This document shows positions 61,065 through 64,000 of a DNA stretch of 64,000 bases, in pieces. Under the pieces are notes generated by a model. The model worked only from the letters and a program-made list of their open reading frames with translations. It was not told where the DNA came from and did no database searches. Source of the stretch: Pseudozobellia thermophila (GTDB taxonomy: Bacteria; Bacteroidota; Bacteroidia; Flavobacteriales; Flavobacteriaceae); the NCBI RefSeq assembly GCF_900141855.1, contig NZ_FQYU01000003.1, positions 263,939-327,938 of the forward strand, read 5' to 3'. The stretch's first letter is position 1. Each line of letters starts with the position of its first letter. The position numbers were made by a program, and so were the translations under genes.

Positions 61065-63290
61065 ATGTTACGGCGTATTATGGCAAACGATAAAACCGTC
61101 ATAGATAATACGGAATTGCATGCGGCGCTAAAAAAATATTTTGGCTTCGCCGAGTTCAAGGGTTTGCAGCAGGATGTAGTTGCAAGTATTCTTCAAGGTA
61201 AAAACACATTTGCCATAATGCCGACCGGGGGTGGTAAGTCTTTGTGCTACCAACTGCCGGCATTGATGCAAGAAGGCACGGCGATCGTGGTTTCACCGCT
61301 TATCGCATTGATGAAGAACCAGGTAGACGCAATTCGCGGTATTTCAGACCAAAACGGCATAGCCCACGTGCTTAATTCATCGCTGACCAAGACCGAGGTC
61401 AGGCAGGTAAAGCAAGACATTGTGGACGGCGTTACAAAACTTTTGTACGTTGCCCCCGAATCATTGACCAAGGAAGATTATGTGGAATTCCTGCAGAGCG
61501 TGAAGCTGTCCTTTATTGCCGTCGATGAGGCCCACTGTATCTCGGAATGGGGACACGATTTTAGGCCGGAATACAGGAACCTTCGTGCCATTGTCAATAG
61601 ATTGGACGACGGCATCCCGGTAATAGCCCTTACGGCCACGGCGACGCCTAAGGTCCAAGAAGATATCATCAAGAACTTGGGCATTACGGGGGCCAATACC
61701 TTCAAGGCCTCCTTTAACCGACCCAATCTGTTTTATGAGGTAAGGCCCAAAACCGCCAATGTAGACTCCGACATCATTCGTTTTGTAAAGAAAAATGCCG
61801 GTAAATCGGGTATTATATATTGTTTGAGCAGAAAAAGGGTCGAGGAATTGGCCCAGGTACTACAGGTCAACGGGGTGAGTGCCGTGCCCTACCACGCCGG
61901 CTTCGACGCCAAGACCCGGTCGAAGTACCAAGATATGTTCTTGATGGAAGACGTAGATGTGGTGGTGGCGACCATTGCCTTTGGTATGGGTATCGACAAG
62001 CCCGATGTGCGCTTTGTCATCCACCACGATATCCCGAAAAGTATCGAAAGCTATTACCAAGAGACCGGAAGGGCCGGAAGGGACGACGGGGAAGGCCATT
62101 GCTTGGCGTTTTATTCCTATAAGGATATAGAAAAACTCGAAAAATTCATGTCCAATAAACCCGTTGCCGAGCAGGAAATAGGCAATGCGCTTTTACAGGA
62201 AGTAGTGGCCTATGCCGAAACTTCCATGTCGCGCCGCAAGTTTATGCTCCATTACTTCGGCGAGGAATTTGACGAGGTCAACGGTGACGGTGCCGATATG
62301 GACGATAATGCCCGCAACCCGAAGGAAAAGGTAGAGGCCAAGGATGACGTGGTGAAGGTCTTGCAGGTGGTTCAGGGAACCAACGAGAAGTTCAAGTCCA
62401 AAGAGGTGGTCAGAACGCTGATCGGAAAGATAAATGCGCTGATATCTTCGCACAAGGCGGACGAGAAGCCGGTTTTCGGTATTGGTTCCGATAAGGACAA
62501 GGGGCATTGGATGGCCCTTATCCGCCAAATGCTGGTGGCAGGCCTGATAAAAAAGGAAATAGAGCAGTACGGCATTCTTCATGTGACCGACAAGGGACGT
62601 GAATTTTTGGCATCCCCCCAATCGTTTATGATGACCAAAGACCACACCTATACCGATGGGGACGGTGACACCATTGTCAAGGCCGGAAAGACGGGCGTTG
62701 CCGACGACAAATTGCTCAAACAGCTCAAGGATCTTAGAAAATCACAGGCGAAGAAATTGGGGGTTCCGCCCTTCGTAGTGTTCCAAGATCCTTCGTTGGA
62801 AGACATGGCCATGAAATATCCCATTTCGATAAAGGAACTTACCAACATCAACGGGGTAGGGGAAGGAAAGGCCAAGAAGTACGGCAAGCCCTTTGTTGAT
62901 TTTATCTCCGCCTATGTTGAAGAGAACGACGTCGTAAGGCCCGATGACCTTGTGGTAAAAAGTACGGGAGCCAATTCGGGGCTGAAACTTTATATTATCC
63001 AGAACGTTGATCGAAAGCTTCCCCTAAGCGATATTGCGGATGCGAAAGGGCTTGAGATTCCCGATTTGATCAAGGAGATGGAACAAATCGTCTACAGCGG
63101 TACCAAATTGAATTTGGACTATTGGATCGACGAGATTTTGGACGAAGACCAGCAAGAGGAGATCCACGATTATTTCCTCGAGGCGGAAAGCGATAACCTC
63201 GATGAGGCCATGAAGGAGTTCGATGGCGATTACGAAGACGAGGAACTGCGTTTGTACCGACTAAAATTTATCAGCGAGGTGGCCAATTAA
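61065..63290 (+). CDS. recQ: ATP-dependent DNA helicase RecQ
   Basis: 741 residues from 61065, or 736 from the in-frame ATG at 61080, which looks as good a start. Superfamily 2 helicase: Walker A P-T-G-G-G-K-S (about 52-58), D-E-A-H (about 155-158), S-E-W-G-H-D-F, motif VI Q-E-T-G-R-A-G-R-D (about 334-342). Zinc-binding/winged-helix RQC region follows (about 380-520) though with fewer obvious Cys than usual, then an HRDC domain (about 545-620: L-R-K-S-Q-A-K-K-L-G-V-P-P) and an acidic tail. It unwinds DNA in recombination and repair. Confidence 0.95.
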   Translation: MLRRIMANDKTVIDNTELHAALKKYFGFAEFKGLQQDVVASILQGKNTFAIMPTGGGKSLCYQLPALMQEGTAIVVSPLIALMKNQVDAIRGISDQNGIAHVLNSSLTKTEVRQVKQDIVDGVTKLLYVAPESLTKEDYVEFLQSVKLSFIAVDEAHCISEWGHDFRPEYRNLRAIVNRLDDGIPVIALTATATPKVQEDIIKNLGITGANTFKASFNRPNLFYEVRPKTANVDSDIIRFVKKNAGKSGIIYCLSRKRVEELAQVLQVNGVSAVPYHAGFDAKTRSKYQDMFLMEDVDVVVATIAFGMGIDKPDVRFVIHHDIPKSIESYYQETGRAGRDDGEGHCLAFYSYKDIEKLEKFMSNKPVAEQEIGNALLQEVVAYAETSMSRRKFMLHYFGEEFDEVNGDGADMDDNARNPKEKVEAKDDVVKVLQVVQGTNEKFKSKEVVRTLIGKINALISSHKADEKPVFGIGSDKDKGHWMALIRQMLVAGLIKKEIEQYGILHVTDKGREFLASPQSFMMTKDHTYTDGDGDTIVKAGKTGVADDKLLKQLKDLRKSQAKKLGVPPFVVFQDPSLEDMAMKYPISIKELTNINGVGEGKAKKYGKPFVDFISAYVEENDVVRPDDLVVKSTGANSGLKLYIIQNVDRKLPLSDIADAKGLEIPDLIKEMEQIVYSGTKLNLDYWIDEILDEDQQEEIHDYFLEAESDNLDEAMKEFDGDYEDEELRLYRLKFISEVAN

Positions 63291-63332
63291 TATGTTTAAG
63301 GGTGACGCGCATTGTGGTCCACCACCAAGGGC

Positions 63333-64000
63333 CTAGCGAACTGCTTTTTCCAAAAGTTCAAGGCTGATGGTACGGGCGTCGAGTTTTGCCTCTATCCCTA
63401 TGGGAAAGGTAAAATTGTTCTCAATATGGCCAAAGCTCATGCCGTGTACCGCAGGTATGCCCAAGGGCCTTATACGGTCTAAAACAACTTCCTTCAACGA
63501 GAACGAAAGCGGGTTGGACGATTCGTTACAACCGGCACATACACCAAATACAATGCCCGCGGCCTTTGTAAAGGTCTTGCCCTCGATCAATTGGGTCAGC
63601 ATACGGTCGATGCGGTAGGGGGCCTCCTCCACGTCCTCGATACAAACGATGGCATCGGTAAAGTCTATTTCGTGGGGCGTACCGATCAAGGCGTTGATCA
63701 GGGTCAGGCTTCCGCCGACCAATTTACCTTGTGCCGTGCCCGGAGTAATCGTATAGCGTTCATATATGGGGTCCGATTTTTTTTCGGCACCCAGTTCAAC
63801 ATTGGGGATGGCGTACTTTTTTTTGGGTCGCATCACCACATTTTGCAGTTGCTCGATGCTGTACGGGTCGTTTATGGTACTGCCGACGGGACCGTGAAAG
63901 GTTACCAGTCCGGTTTCTTTATAAATGCCGTTCAAAAGGGCCGTTACATCGCTGAAACCTATGAGGGGCTTGGGATTTTTGCTGATGTTGCCGTAGTCGA
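63333..64000 (-). CDS. LD-carboxypeptidase, S66 family (partial, 5' end beyond window)
   Basis: 222 codons up to the window edge; an internal ATG at 63935 is not the start because the frame continues beyond 64000 with N-P-K-P-L-I-G-F-S-D-V-T-A-L-L. This G-F-S-D carries the S66 nucleophile Ser; the catalytic Glu lies in C-I-E-D-V-E-E-A-P-Y-R (about 110-120 from the edge) and the His in M-S-F-G-H (near the C-terminus). G-L-V-T-F-H-G-P is also typical. It cleaves the L,D peptide bond of muropeptides in the cytoplasm for peptidoglycan recycling. It converges with recQ. Confidence 0.9.
   Translation of the reverse strand, partial: DYGNISKNPKPLIGFSDVTALLNGIYKETGLVTFHGPVGSTINDPYSIEQLQNVVMRPKKKYAIPNVELGAEKKSDPIYERYTITPGTAQGKLVGGSLTLINALIGTPHEIDFTDAIVCIEDVEEAPYRIDRMLTQLIEGKTFTKAAGIVFGVCAGCNESSNPLSFSLKEVVLDRIRPLGIPAVHGMSFGHIENNFTFPIGIEAKLDARTISLELLEKAVR

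Noticed and set aside
1-64000. tRNA or rRNA genes, CRISPR arrays, insertion sequences, prophage
   Set aside because: I looked for T-loop-like GTTCGA(A/T)TC sequences with flanking acceptor pairing, regularly spaced repeats, transposase motifs and phage genes. None was convincing. A systematic tRNA or CRISPR scan was not possible by eye.

Overview
The window looks like chromosomal DNA from a marine member of the Flavobacteriaceae (Bacteroidetes), perhaps close to Zobellia or Maribacter. This rests on the gene content (a PorP/SprF protein beside a giant repeat adhesin, DUF5606, Bacteroidetes-type SecA, the kdsD-tatC-lptB operon), on -7 promoter boxes of the Bacteroidetes TAnnTTTG type, and on lipoproteins with short S/N-C lipoboxes. 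No rRNA, tRNA, CRISPR array, prophage or insertion sequence was seen. The genus is a guess.

Layout. 1-6.2 kb: the N-terminal part of a giant secreted adhesin with near-identical 213-bp repeats (runs off the left edge), its PorP/SprF-type partner, an unknown lipoprotein, and two decayed gene remnants, one clearly derived from an adhesin paralogue. 6.2-13.6 kb: housekeeping genes (cca, tsaC, dapD, ruvX, def, DUF5606) around a surface-glycan patch (TupA-like ATP-grasp, two GT2 transferases). 13.6-26.5 kb: exported carbohydrate enzymes (GH20 hexosaminidase, nitrilase, SGNH hydrolase, RraA-like protein, enolase-superfamily dehydratase, esterase, GlpF, SMP-30 lactonase, TIM-barrel isomerase) plus a histidine kinase/response regulator pair. 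26.6-37 kb: mazG, MATE pump, a lipid-linked glycosylation set (PAP2, GT39, flippase-like protein, DPM1-like GT2), meaB, ohr, galM, msrA. 37-44.4 kb: malectin lipoprotein, tesA divergent from a YbbA/YbbP-type ABC transporter, and three paralogous tiny secreted basic proteins. 44.4-48.7 kb: two paralogous HWE/HisKA_2 kinases flanking a Tat-exported oxidoreductase. 48.8-64 kb: secA, DUF2795, cobalamin adenosyltransferase, ABC-F, DUF4105, pssA, lptB, tatC, kdsD, recQ and a partial LD-carboxypeptidase.

How the genes fit together. Several enzymes normally found in the cytoplasm (enolase-superfamily dehydratase, Gfo/Idh oxidoreductase, xylose-isomerase-like protein) carry twin-arginine signals and others (RraA-like, SMP-30) carry Sec signals, which suggests envelope-located sugar-acid chemistry. 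TatC itself is in the window. The most novel-looking element is the family of 73-85 aa secreted proteins that share a 25-residue basic C-terminus of identical length (38638-38859, 43360-43599, 43946-44203). Other points of interest are the internally shortened methyltransferase-like protein at 53745-54245, several perfect palindromes in regulatory gaps, and a heptanucleotide repeat at 43062-43096.
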